A stretch of 64,000 nucleotides of DNA. It comes from Nocardia brasiliensis. GTDB taxonomy: Bacteria > Actinomycetota > Actinomycetes > Mycobacteriales > Mycobacteriaceae. Made by a program: the position numbers and the translations under genes. The notes below the pieces were generated by a model, which was not told the origin of the DNA, searched no databases, and was given only the letters and a program-made list of their open reading frames with translations. Numbering within the stretch: position 1 is the stretch's first letter; each line of letters opens with the position of its first letter. The stretch lies in the NCBI RefSeq assembly GCF_011801125.1, contig NZ_CP046171.1, positions 4,278,001 through 4,342,000 of the forward strand, given 5' to 3'. Below are positions 33,456-41,922 of the stretch, in pieces.

Positions 33456-34841
33456 ATGACGAGGATGCCGCGGTCCCGCGCCGGCCGAGCCGCCGCCCTT
33501 GGCGGGGTGCTCGGCGCCGAGACAGCCAAGCGTGCCGCGCGAAAGGCGACCGACCTGGTGCGCACCGACACCGCCGCCGAGAAGAGCCGCGACACGCTGT
33601 TCGCCGAGCAACTCGTCACCGTCCTCGGCTCGATGCGCGGGCTCGCCATGAAGGTGGGGCAGTTGCTGTCGCTGATCGATCCCGGGATATTGACGCCCGA
33701 TCAGCGCGAGCTGTTCCAGTCCGCCCTGGCGAAGCTGCAAGACGACGGCCCGTGCGTGCCGTGGGAGCGGATGCGCGGCAGGCTCGAGACCGCACTCGGC
33801 GGCGCGGTGACCGCGGTGTTCGCCGAATTCGACACCGAGCCGGTCGCGGCCGCCTCGATCGGGCAGGTCTACCGGGCCAGGCTCACCGACGGTCGGGCGG
33901 TCGCGGTGAAGGTGCAATATCCCGGGATCGAGGCGGCGGTCACGGCGGACCTGAAGAATCTGCGCACGCTGCTCAGCGCGTATCGATTCCTGCGCCCCGA
34001 ACTGGACACCGGCGCACTCGCCGACGAATTGGCGGCCAGGATGACGGAGGAACTGGACTACCGCATCGAAGCCCGCAACACCGCGTACCTGGCCGAGCGG
34101 TACGCCGGGCACCCGTTCATCCGGATCCCGGAGGTCGTCGCCGAGCTGTCGGGCCAGCACGTGATCGTCACCGAATGGCTTGCGGGACAACCATTGCGGT
34201 CCGCGTATACGGCGTCGACCGCCGAACGCAATCGCCTCGCCGAGATCTTGTTCCGGTTCTACGGCGCGACGCCCTACCTGCTGGGTCAATACAACGCCGA
34301 TCCGCATCCGGGCAATGTCGTGCTGCTCGATGACGGCAGCGTCGGCTTCCTGGATTTCGGGCTGTGCAAGACGGTCGACGCGGCTACCGCCGCGGCCGAG
34401 CTCGCCGCACTGCGCGCCGGAATCGACGGCGATGTCGACCGCGTCGTGGAGTTGATGGAGACGCGCGGCTTCGCCCGGCGCGCCGATGTCGGCCCGGCTG
34501 CGGCCTTCGCGGTCTTCCTCCAGGTGTTCGGCTGGTACCTGCGCGACGAAGAAGCCGCGATCACCCCCGAGATCGCGAACGATCTCGTCGGCCTCTTCGG
34601 CGCCAAGTCCGGAGTGTCGTTGCGGCCGTTCAATCTTCCGGCGGCGCACGCCCTGCGCGGTCGAGCCGAGTTGCAGCTCGCCGCGGTACTCGGCCAGCTG
34701 CGCCCGCGGCTGAACCTGCACCGGATCGCCAGGGAGTGGATCTTCGGCGATGAACCAGTCACCGAACTCGGTCGCGCCCATCGCGCATGGCAGGACGCCG
34801 CGCGGCATCGCGAGCGAGCCACAGAGAAACATATCGACTGA
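33456..34841 (+). CDS. ABC1/AarF (UbiB-like) atypical kinase
   Basis: 461 residues from ATG 33456. Defining motifs of the ABC1 family are present. The KxGQ motif is MRGLAMKVGQLLSLID; the A-rich loop is VAAASIGQVYRARLTDGRAVAVKVQYPGI with the ATP lysine; then EELDYRIEARN, YNADPHPGNVVLLDDGSVGFLDFGLCK with catalytic-loop Asp-Asn and metal-binding DFG. UbiB/COQ8 relatives support quinone or isoprenoid lipid metabolism; mycobacterial copies are often next to TetR genes, as here. Cytoplasmic or peripheral membrane. Substrate unknown. Confidence 0.87.
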   Translation: MTRMPRSRAGRAAALGGVLGAETAKRAARKATDLVRTDTAAEKSRDTLFAEQLVTVLGSMRGLAMKVGQLLSLIDPGILTPDQRELFQSALAKLQDDGPCVPWERMRGRLETALGGAVTAVFAEFDTEPVAAASIGQVYRARLTDGRAVAVKVQYPGIEAAVTADLKNLRTLLSAYRFLRPELDTGALADELAARMTEELDYRIEARNTAYLAERYAGHPFIRIPEVVAELSGQHVIVTEWLAGQPLRSAYTASTAERNRLAEILFRFYGATPYLLGQYNADPHPGNVVLLDDGSVGFLDFGLCKTVDAATAAAELAALRAGIDGDVDRVVELMETRGFARRADVGPAAAFAVFLQVFGWYLRDEEAAITPEIANDLVGLFGAKSGVSLRPFNLPAAHALRGRAELQLAAVLGQLRPRLNLHRIAREWIFGDEPVTELGRAHRAWQDAARHRERATEKHID

Positions 34842-34981
34842 ATTGTAAACACCGCATCTGCCACGCCAGCGCGTGTCGACAGCCCTGTCGCCCTGCGAAT
34901 ATTGCCTGTTAAAACGGCTCTTTTCGGCCAGAACATCGAACTGCACGTCACCGATCACACGCACAAAGATTGCCGAATCCC

Positions 34982-35010
34982 TTGACGTCTGTGTTACATC
35001 AACATACTTT
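34982..35010 (+). promoter_or_regulatory. Sigma-70-like promoter of the P450-mce operon
   Basis: TTGACG (34982-34987) and TACTTT (35005-35010) are separated by exactly 17 bp, 69 bp before the first gene at 35080. The stretch is locally AT-rich in an otherwise GC-rich region. TGTT-ACATC-AACA (34992-35004) within the spacer is a small dyad that could bind a regulator. The remaining 34842-34981 sequence holds nothing recognised. Confidence 0.6.
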
Positions 35011-35079
35011 TGTTTCACTGTCACATCGGCAGCGTGGCTGAGCCGGATCTCGGCCGCCGCAGTGCGAGAAAGGCAACCG

Positions 35080-35841
35080 ATGAGGACCTTGCATCATCTC
35101 GGCCCGTCCCCGGAGCACCGCCGTTACCAGGCGCTGTTGCCGCAGTTCTGGGCGCGGGTCGAACAGCAGGAGGCCGAGGCACTCGAGCGTGGCTATCCAA
35201 TCCAGGGCGCCACGGAGTTCGGCCGGGCCTGGTTCGACGCGTGGGCCACCCAGAGCGTGCCAAAACTGCGCGAATGCCTCTCCCCCAGTTGCGACTTCAT
35301 CGACAGCTCGACCTTTCAGCAGGTCCGGATCGGCCGCGAGGAGACGCTGGCCAACTGCCAGGCCTGTTTCGACGCGTTTCCGGATATGGCGTTCTACCCG
35401 CAGGACGACAGCCTGCGATCGCTGCCGTACAGCGACTACTCGCACCAGCAGCTGCGCATGACCTTCCCCTGGCGCGGTATCGCGCGCTGGACCGGGCCGC
35501 TGCGCCTGCCCGGCACCGACATCGTCTTCCCGCCGACGGGTCGCTGCCTCAACTTCATCGGGGTCGACCGCTACCTGCTCACCGACGATTTCCGGATCAC
35601 CCACATCGATACCGACTGGGACCTGCTGTATATGGGAATCCAGTTGTCCCCGCTCGGTATTCGCAGCCCCAAGCTCGGCTATCTGAAGATTGCCGCATTC
35701 GCCGCACGCACCCTCGTCCCGCTGCTGCGCCGAGCGGGGCGTGGCGGCATCGCGGGCCATCGCGACTTCGATCTGCCCATGCCCGCCATCACGCGGGCCG
35801 AGCAATGGCAGCCCGAGAACGCCGGAAAGGTGCCAGCATGA
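35080..35841 (+). CDS. SnoaL/NTF2-like fold protein heading the P450-mce operon
   Basis: 253 residues from ATG 35080, with GAGAAAGG upstream. A central SnoaL/limonene-hydroxide-isomerase-like cone fold is suggested by FGRAWFDAWATQSVPKLRECLSPSCDFIDSSTF, FDAFPDMAFYPQDDSLRSLP and a late strand ITHIDTDWDLLYMGIQL. The helical N-terminus and a C-terminal extension that includes a hydrophobic stretch (KIAAFAARTLVPLLRR) make it longer than the usual 130-150 residues. It could act on the P450 product or bind a lipid. It overlaps the P450 start by ATGA. Confidence 0.72.
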   Translation: MRTLHHLGPSPEHRRYQALLPQFWARVEQQEAEALERGYPIQGATEFGRAWFDAWATQSVPKLRECLSPSCDFIDSSTFQQVRIGREETLANCQACFDAFPDMAFYPQDDSLRSLPYSDYSHQQLRMTFPWRGIARWTGPLRLPGTDIVFPPTGRCLNFIGVDRYLLTDDFRITHIDTDWDLLYMGIQLSPLGIRSPKLGYLKIAAFAARTLVPLLRRAGRGGIAGHRDFDLPMPAITRAEQWQPENAGKVPA

Positions 35842-37328
35842 CCGCCCAGCACCACGCCCGCTCAGCGGAAACCGGCAGCGACACAACGCCATCCGGGAGA
35901 ACGGTCCCCTTTCCCGGAATCAGCCCGCACCCGAGTGCGACGCCACGGCGCCGACGCCGGATCAGCACGCTCGGGCGCACCGTCGATCCCGCGCTGCCCG
36001 GCCCCAAGGGGCGGCCCGTCGTTGGCGTCCTTCCCGAATTCCGCCGCGACCCTTTCGAATCCGTGCGCGGCTGGGCCCGCACCTACGGCGATGTGTTCCA
36101 CGTGCCGCTGCCGCTGTGGAACCTCGTCATGGTCAACCATCCCGACCTGGTCAACCAGGTGATGAACGACCGTGACGGCCGGTTCAGCATGGTCGGCCCC
36201 GGTGAACAGCCCATCGCCAGGACCATCGGGTCCGCGCTGCCGATGATGGAGGGCGACCGGTTCCGCCGCAGGCGGCGCATGCTGACGCCGATGTTCGGCC
36301 GCCGCCACCTGGCGCGCATCGCCGACACCATCGTCGACGAGTTCGTCCAGCGGATCGAACGATGGGATCACTTCGCCGACACCGGCACGGTTGTCGACCT
36401 GCAGCACGAGATCGCCCAGGTCACCCTGCCCGCGTTCCTGCGCGCGATGTACTCCACCAAGCTGAGCGATGATCGACTCGCACAGGTGGATGTCGATATG
36501 CGGCTGCTCATGCGCGCCGTCGCGGCCGCCGCGCTGCTGTCGAATCCACCCAATCCCCTGCCGATTCCGGGCACGAACAATCTCCCGATGTCGGTCTATC
36601 GGCTGTCCCGATTGGTCAGCGGGCTGATCGACGACCGGCTCGCGCATCCGTCGGAGCAGACCGACCTACTCGGCCTGTTGCTGGACAGCCGCTACGACGA
36701 CGGCACCGGTTTGTCCCGGCGCGACCTACGGGCCGAACTGATCGCGCTGATGGGCGGTGGCTACGAGACCGTGGTCGCGTCGCTGTCGCATACCCTCGCC
36801 CACCTGTGCACGAACCCGGAACCGGCCCAACGGCTCTTCGACGAGATCGACGAACTCGACGGCGCCACCCCGACGCTCGACGATCTGTCCCGCCTCACCT
36901 GGGCGAAGGCCTGCTTCGACGAGGGCCAGCGGTTGCAGGGGCATCCGATGAATCCGCGACTGGCCGTGCGCGACAGCGAGATCGCCGGATTCCATATCCC
37001 GCGGGGAACATTGGTCGGCACGCCGGTGTACACGGTGCACCGGGACGAGCGCTGGTGGCGCGCGCCCGACAGCTACGACCCGACCCGGTTCACCGCCTCG
37101 GACCACCCCGCCCGGCCGAACAACGCCTTCATCCCGTTCGGCGCGGGACCGCATCACTGCATCGGCTCGGGCATGGCCTACATGAACGCGCAGTTCCTGC
37201 TCACCCTGATCTTCCAGCGCTATCGGCTGCACACCGAACCGGGGTGGCGGCCGCGGCACGCCTCCACCTTCTCGATCACCCTCGACGGTGGCCTGCCGGT
37301 GCGCCTCAGCCGCGTCCGAAAGCGGTGA
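35838..37328 (+). CDS. Cytochrome P450
   Basis: 496 residues. The I-helix oxygen-binding motif is LMGGGYETVVASLSHTL, the K-helix ExxR is EGQR in FDEGQRLQGHPMNPRLAV, and the heme ligand is Cys441 in FGAGPHHCIGSGMAYMNAQ. The N-terminal 45 residues are polar and basic (PSATPRRRRRIS) with no membrane anchor, as in soluble bacterial P450s. LPGPKGRPVVGVLPEFRRDPFESVRGWARTYGDVFHVPL is the usual proline-rich start. It is followed by its probable electron donor, a [3Fe-4S] ferredoxin, and lies in the mce operon, so a lipid, sterol or hydrocarbon substrate is plausible. Confidence 0.93.
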   Translation: MTAQHHARSAETGSDTTPSGRTVPFPGISPHPSATPRRRRRISTLGRTVDPALPGPKGRPVVGVLPEFRRDPFESVRGWARTYGDVFHVPLPLWNLVMVNHPDLVNQVMNDRDGRFSMVGPGEQPIARTIGSALPMMEGDRFRRRRRMLTPMFGRRHLARIADTIVDEFVQRIERWDHFADTGTVVDLQHEIAQVTLPAFLRAMYSTKLSDDRLAQVDVDMRLLMRAVAAAALLSNPPNPLPIPGTNNLPMSVYRLSRLVSGLIDDRLAHPSEQTDLLGLLLDSRYDDGTGLSRRDLRAELIALMGGGYETVVASLSHTLAHLCTNPEPAQRLFDEIDELDGATPTLDDLSRLTWAKACFDEGQRLQGHPMNPRLAVRDSEIAGFHIPRGTLVGTPVYTVHRDERWWRAPDSYDPTRFTASDHPARPNNAFIPFGAGPHHCIGSGMAYMNAQFLLTLIFQRYRLHTEPGWRPRHASTFSITLDGGLPVRLSRVRKR

Positions 37329-37365
37329 GCGGGTGCGCAATCCGACTTTCGAGAGAGGTATGGCG

Positions 37366-37611
37366 ATGACAACGACCCGGGTCGAGGTCGATCAGGACCG
37401 CTGCCAATCGGCGGGGTACTGCGTGCGCACGGCGCCGGAGATCTTCGCGCTCGACGACGACGGCATCGTCGCGATCCGGGCCGCGGGCCGGTTGTCGGCG
37501 GGACCGGTCGTGGTCGCCCCGGCAGACCTCGACCAGGTCGATCGCGCGGCATGGGACTGCCCGGCCGCCGCGATCACCGTCACTCAGCAGACGCAGGAGA
37601 GCAGTTCATGA
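37366..37611 (+). CDS. [3Fe-4S] ferredoxin, partner of the P450
   Basis: 81 residues from ATG 37366 with AGAGG seven bases upstream; ATG 37360 has the box too close. Cluster ligands are in DQDRCQSAGYCVRTAPEIF and the later DCPAAAI. C-x5-C...CP with no fourth cysteine in the first motif gives a three-cysteine set for a [3Fe-4S] centre. Such small ferredoxins are the usual redox partners of actinobacterial P450s. A ferredoxin reductase is not in the window. The stop overlaps the next start by ATGA. Confidence 0.88.
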   Translation: MTTTRVEVDQDRCQSAGYCVRTAPEIFALDDDGIVAIRAAGRLSAGPVVVAPADLDQVDRAAWDCPAAAITVTQQTQESSS

Positions 37612-38459
37612 GCGAAATGCCCACTACACCAATGCTCCTCGCCGGTACATGGACACCCCCGCCGGTCACCGAGGCCGGACCGCTCGCAGCCTGGCTGCTG
37701 CTCGGCGTCGGGCTCGCCTCCGTGCTGGCCAGCCTGGTCTACGCCGCCGGGCTCGCCCTGGCCCGGGACCGCGAGAACGCGAAACTGTTCTGGCTCATCA
37801 CCCTCGGCGCACTCGTCGTCTTCTCGTTCTACGTCGAGCCGTGGATGGACGTGATCGGCGCGACCACCTACATGACCAACGTCTTCGACCCGGTCGTCAC
37901 GATCGTCGACCGACCGATTCCGTGGCATGTCGTGGTGGCCTACACCGGCGGCATCGGCGTCGCGACGATGGGCGCCTACCTGCTCATCCGCAACGGTCGT
38001 CCGGCGCGCGAGCTGTTCGGCTGGGCCGCTTTCATTTCCGTCACCGAATGCCTCGGCGAAATGATCAGCTGCCACTACGGCGTGATGCTGTACTACGACA
38101 ACAAGGCGCTGGTCTTCGGCGTGCCCATGCCGAGCCTCATCCAGAACGGCGGCATGTTCGTGCTCATCGGCGCGACACTGGCGGCGCTGCTGCCGCGGCT
38201 GCACGGCTGGCGGCGGGCCGTGGTGGTGCCGTTCGTCGCACCGGCGGTGTATCTGGCCTACACCCTGCTGTGCACGTTGCCCAGCTACTACGCCATCCAC
38301 AACGACGCCTCGACCGCGGTGTCCTGGGGGCTGTCCATCGTCTCGACCGCGCTGAACCTCGGTGCGGTGATCGCGGCGGCGTACGCGCCCACCGTGGTCC
38401 GGCTCCGCACCGAAGCGGCACGCAGTGTCCCGAGACCGCGCACACCGGTCGTCGCCTGA
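37608..38459 (+). CDS. Multipass membrane protein, unassigned (possibly AveC-like)
   Basis: 283 residues from ATG 37608, with AGGAGAG upstream. About seven hydrophobic segments: WLLLGVGLASVLASLVYAAGLAL, FWLITLGALVVFSFYV, VVVAYTGGIGVATMGAYLLI, LFGWAAFISVTECLGEMI, MFVLIGATLAALLP, VVVPFVAPAVYLAYTLLC and GLSIVSTALNLGAVIAAAYA. Acidic and aromatic residues lie between segments (YVEPWMDVIGATTYMTNVFDP, CHYGVMLYYDN). The overall look recalls actinobacterial membrane proteins annotated as spirocyclase AveC-like, but I cannot confirm this. Coupled on both sides to ferredoxin and Mce-associated genes, so it should serve the same lipid pathway. Confidence 0.6.
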   Translation: MSEMPTTPMLLAGTWTPPPVTEAGPLAAWLLLGVGLASVLASLVYAAGLALARDRENAKLFWLITLGALVVFSFYVEPWMDVIGATTYMTNVFDPVVTIVDRPIPWHVVVAYTGGIGVATMGAYLLIRNGRPARELFGWAAFISVTECLGEMISCHYGVMLYYDNKALVFGVPMPSLIQNGGMFVLIGATLAALLPRLHGWRRAVVVPFVAPAVYLAYTLLCTLPSYYAIHNDASTAVSWGLSIVSTALNLGAVIAAAYAPTVVRLRTEAARSVPRPRTPVVA

Positions 38460-38513
38460 ATCGGTCCCGCCGGTGCCGACAGACGCAGTCGAGCAGAAGA
38501 GAAGGTGATGTGG

Positions 38514-39164
38514 ATGACCACGGATATCGAGGCGGCAGTAGCCGTTGCCGACGAATCGAGCGCCGAGGCACGTAACGGTGCCACGGGGCGCCGCAGGCGA
38601 CCGGCGCTCCCGCGGGCGCGGCAAACGGTTTCCGTGCGGCTCAGCACGGCGATCCTGCTAGGCGTCGTGGTAGTGCTCGTGCTCGTCGTCGCCGCGCTCG
38701 GGTGGGGAATGCTCAGCGCCGGCGATGACGCGGCGGCCGCACGCGCGGAGGTGAGCGCCCTGCGGGCGGCCGCCGACGACCGCCGGCACGCCGAACAGGT
38801 GGCCACTCAGTACGCGGTCGGCGCGGCGGAGATGAATTTCGCGCAGCTCGGCGACTGGTCGACCCGGTTGACCGCGAACACCTCCCCCGAGCTGGCCGCA
38901 AAACTGCGTCAGGCCGCGGCCTCCATGGAACAGATCATCGTTCCGCTGCAATGGGTTTCGACACCCACCCCGATCGCGGCCGTGGTCCGCTCCGAGCAGA
39001 ACGGCACCTACATCGTGCACTGTTTTGTCAGCGTGCTGACCAAGAACACACAGGCCGCCAACGGCATGCAGTCGACCGCGACCTACACGGTCACCGTGGA
39101 CAAGGGCTCGGGTTGGCAGGTCACCGATGTGGGCGGCATCGATTCCGCCCTGGGCGGCAAGTAG
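38514..39164 (+). CDS. Mce-associated membrane protein (Mam)
   Basis: 216 residues. Basic N-terminus, one transmembrane segment (LSTAILLGVVVVLVLVVAALGWGMLSA), then a periplasmic domain with VATQYAVGAAEMNFAQLGDWSTRLTANTSPELAAKLRQAAASMEQIIVPLQWVSTPTPIAAVV. That domain is the Mam/VirB8-like cone fold of Mce accessory proteins. These stabilise Mce transporters in mycobacteria. ATG 38514 has AAGG at good spacing; GTG 38505 and ATG 38508 are alternatives. Its position before yrbEA instead of after mceF is unusual. Confidence 0.82.
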   Translation: MTTDIEAAVAVADESSAEARNGATGRRRRPALPRARQTVSVRLSTAILLGVVVVLVLVVAALGWGMLSAGDDAAAARAEVSALRAAADDRRHAEQVATQYAVGAAEMNFAQLGDWSTRLTANTSPELAAKLRQAAASMEQIIVPLQWVSTPTPIAAVVRSEQNGTYIVHCFVSVLTKNTQAANGMQSTATYTVTVDKGSGWQVTDVGGIDSALGGK

Positions 39165-39170
39165 GCCGTC

Positions 39171-40028
39171 GTGGAAAACTCGTACAGCCCAAGGGAATTG
39201 CCGGCGCAAGTGACGGCACAGGCCAATCGCGTGGTGGATCACCTCGCGGCCACCGCGCGAACCAGCACCGCGACGGTCGGGCGCTCGGTGGCGCTGGCGG
39301 CCGCGATACTCGGCCACCTCGGCAACGACATCCGGCGCGGGCGCCTGCCTTTCGGCGAATGCGTGCAGCAGGCCTGGCAGCTGCTGAAAGTCACCGCGAT
39401 ACCGGCGATATTGATGGCCGTCCCGTTCGGCGCGGTGGTGTCGGTGCAGGTCGGCGGGCTGGTCCAGCAGGTCGGGGCGACCTCGCTGACCGGCGCGGCC
39501 AGCGGACTCGGCGTCATCCGCGAGGGCGCGCCGCTCGCGGCCGGGCTGCTGCTCGGCGGCGCCGCCGCCGCGGCGATCGCCGCCGACCTCGGCGCGCGCG
39601 CCATCCGGGAAGAACTGGACGCGATGCGGGTCATGGGCGTGGATCCCGTGCAGCGGTTGGTCGTCCCGCGAATGCTGGCCCTGCTCGCGATCGCGCCCGT
39701 GCTGCTGATCGTGATCGTCACCGTCGGGGTCGGCTCGGCCTACGCCGTGGCCGTCGCGGTGAGCGGGGTCAGCAGCGGGAGCTTCTGGGCGTCGTTCGGG
39801 GCGTTCGCCACCACCGGCGATCTCGTCATGGCGGTGGTCAAGACGCTCACCGCGGCGGTGCTGGTGGCGATCATCGGCGGATTGCGCGGGCTGGAGGCAC
39901 ACGGCGGCCCGCGCGGCGTAGCCGACGCGGTGAATTCCGCCGTCGTCCTGAGCGTCACGATGATCATCTTCTCGGCGCTGCTGCTCACCCAGGCGCAGAC
40001 CATGTTCCTGCCGAGCCGGATCGCGTGA
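39171..40028 (+). CDS. yrbEA: YrbEA-type (MlaE-like) permease of the Mce transporter
   Basis: 285 residues from GTG 39171. MlaE-family signatures: PFGAVVSVQVGGLVQQVGATSLTGAASGLGVIREGAPLAAGLLLGGAAAAAIAADLGARAIREELDAMRVMGVDP, in which EELDAMRVMGVDP is the cytoplasmic coupling segment for the ATPase. Five to six hydrophobic helices follow or surround it. It should form a heterodimeric permease with the next gene in the inner membrane. An MceG-type ATPase is expected elsewhere in the genome. The stop overlaps the yrbEB ATG by one base. Confidence 0.92.
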   Translation: MENSYSPRELPAQVTAQANRVVDHLAATARTSTATVGRSVALAAAILGHLGNDIRRGRLPFGECVQQAWQLLKVTAIPAILMAVPFGAVVSVQVGGLVQQVGATSLTGAASGLGVIREGAPLAAGLLLGGAAAAAIAADLGARAIREELDAMRVMGVDPVQRLVVPRMLALLAIAPVLLIVIVTVGVGSAYAVAVAVSGVSSGSFWASFGAFATTGDLVMAVVKTLTAAVLVAIIGGLRGLEAHGGPRGVADAVNSAVVLSVTMIIFSALLLTQAQTMFLPSRIA

Positions 40029-40897
40029 TGACCACGGTTCCCGCCCGATACAGCCCCGTCCCGCGCCTCGATCGGCTCGCCAGGCGCGCCACCCGCGCGG
40101 CGGGCAACGCGTTCGCCGAGGTCGGCCGGGTGGTCGTATTCGTCTCGCGCACACTGTGGTTGCTCCCGATCACGCTGCGGCACTACCGCGCGCAGACCTT
40201 CCGGACCCTGAACAACCTCGCGTGGGGCCGCGGGTCGCTGATCGTCGACGGCGGTGTGGTGTCGACGATGCTCATCCTGGGCGTGGCGATCGGCGCGGTG
40301 GTGTCCATCGAGGCGTTCGCCGGCCTGGATCTGATCGGCTTCGGCGCCCTGTCCGGCGTCATCGGCGGCATGGCCAATATTCGGGAGATGGCCCCGATCG
40401 TCGCGGGGGTCGGTTTCGCCGCCCAGGCGGGCTGCCGGATGACCGCGGAGATCGGCGCGATGCGGATCGCGGAGGAGATCGACGCCATCGAAGCCCTTGG
40501 TGTGCGGGTGATCCCGTTCGTGGTCGGCACGAGACTGCTCGGCGGCATGCTGTGCGTCGTTCCGGCGTATCTGGCGACGCTGCTGCTGAGTTTTCTCACC
40601 TGCCGCACCGTCGTGACGGTCTTTCACGCGCAGTCGAGCGGCACCTACAACCACTACTTCGAGCAGTTCCTCGACCCCGCCGACGTGATCCTGTCCACCG
40701 CGAAGGCGGTGTTGTTCTGTGCGGCAGTCACATTCATCCACTGCTACTTCGGCTTCTTCGCCGCGGGCGGGCCCGCCGGGGTCGGCATCGCCGCCGGGCG
40801 CGCCATCCGCGCGAGCCTGGTGGTGATCATCGTGCTCGATCTGGCACTGACCGTTCTGCTGTGGGGGCTGACCCCGGAATTCGTGTTCAAGGGGTAG
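40028..40897 (+). CDS. yrbEB: YrbEB-type (MlaE-like) permease of the Mce transporter
   Basis: 289 residues. Contains LILGVAIGAVVSIEAFAGLDLIGFGALSGVIGGMANIREMAPIVAGVGFAAQAGCRMTAEIGAMRIAEEIDAIEALGVRVIP. The EEIDAIEALGVRVIP is the coupling-helix counterpart of EELDAMRVMGVDP in YrbEA. The NIREMAPIVAG and GCRMTAEIGAMRI blocks are typical of the B subunit. C-terminal helices end with VVIIVLDLALTVLLWGLTPEFVFKG. It pairs with YrbEA to form the membrane channel. The mceA start follows two bases after the stop. Confidence 0.92.
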   Translation: MTTVPARYSPVPRLDRLARRATRAAGNAFAEVGRVVVFVSRTLWLLPITLRHYRAQTFRTLNNLAWGRGSLIVDGGVVSTMLILGVAIGAVVSIEAFAGLDLIGFGALSGVIGGMANIREMAPIVAGVGFAAQAGCRMTAEIGAMRIAEEIDAIEALGVRVIPFVVGTRLLGGMLCVVPAYLATLLLSFLTCRTVVTVFHAQSSGTYNHYFEQFLDPADVILSTAKAVLFCAAVTFIHCYFGFFAAGGPAGVGIAAGRAIRASLVVIIVLDLALTVLLWGLTPEFVFKG

Positions 40898-40899
40898 GG

Positions 40900-41922
40900 A
40901 TGTCGGATCTGTTGGCAGGCTCGGACCGACGGCAGCGCCGGATCATGGTGCTGGCCGGGGTGCTGACCGTGAGCGTCATCCTCGCCTGCCTGCTGGTCGT
41001 GGTGCGAAAGCCCACTTCCGTTGCCGCCGATTCCATCCGGATCACCGTGCGGACCACCTATCTCGGCCCGGGCGTGCGCCCCGACACCCAGGTCCTGTTG
41101 CGCGGGGTCGAGGTAGGCCGGGTGGAATCGGTCCGGCCCCGCGCCGCGGGCGGTATCGATATGGCGATCCGCTTGCGGCGCAGCGGCATCGCCGGGCTCA
41201 CCGACACCTTCGACTTCGACTATCGCCCGCAGAACTACTTCGGCGTGACCGGGGTGCATCTGATGCCCGGACCGGGCGGCGAACCACTGTCCGACGGAAC
41301 CCGACTCACCCGCGCACCACGGGGCGACCACACGATGTCGGCGCTGCTGCGGCGCGCCGGGCAGCTGGCAGGCGGTACTCACACCGGCGAGCTCGTCGAG
41401 GTGGTCCGCCGCGTTGCCGACTACACGACCGCGCTGGCCCCGCTGCTCGAAACCGGAATCCTGGTGACGGGGCTGCTCGCCGAAACCCAGCGCGGCACCC
41501 CCATCGAACTGCTGGATCGGCTGCACGCGATCAACGGCCCGCTGCCCGATTTCATCGATCACGCCATCAGCGCGGAAACCGCGCTCCGGCAGATCCCTTC
41601 GGCACGCGCCGTGCTCGACGACTTCGCACCGATGGACGTCACCATGCAGCTGATCGCGACCGGCTTCTTCGGTCCCGTTGGCGCGCTGCTCGGTTCGCAT
41701 GCCACCGACTTCACCCCGCTCACCGAGATCGTCCGGACCCTCTCCGACGTCGTCACCGCGACCCTGCGCAAGGCGCGCGCCGCCGTGCCGCTGGACACCG
41801 TGCTGTCCGGCATCGACTCGGCGTATACGGGTCCGGACGGTGACAAATCGCTGAAACTGCGTATCGCGCTGCAGGCGTTGCCATTTCTGGACGGCGCGCT
41901 GCCCGGTCCAGGGGGTCGATGA
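40900..41922 (+). CDS. mceA: MceA-type substrate-binding/tunnel subunit
   Basis: 340 residues. One N-terminal transmembrane anchor (IMVLAGVLTVSVILACLLVVV) is followed by the MCE/MlaD beta domain (ITVRTTYLGPGVRPDTQVLLRGVEVGRVESVRPRAAGGIDMAIRLRR). A long helical segment completes the protein. Order in the operon and the YxGPGVRPxxxVLLRGVxVG start identify it as the A position. Mce proteins assemble as a hexamer forming a hydrophobic tunnel across the cell envelope. Overlaps mceB by ATGA. Confidence 0.9.
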   Translation: MSDLLAGSDRRQRRIMVLAGVLTVSVILACLLVVVRKPTSVAADSIRITVRTTYLGPGVRPDTQVLLRGVEVGRVESVRPRAAGGIDMAIRLRRSGIAGLTDTFDFDYRPQNYFGVTGVHLMPGPGGEPLSDGTRLTRAPRGDHTMSALLRRAGQLAGGTHTGELVEVVRRVADYTTALAPLLETGILVTGLLAETQRGTPIELLDRLHAINGPLPDFIDHAISAETALRQIPSARAVLDDFAPMDVTMQLIATGFFGPVGALLGSHATDFTPLTEIVRTLSDVVTATLRKARAAVPLDTVLSGIDSAYTGPDGDKSLKLRIALQALPFLDGALPGPGGR

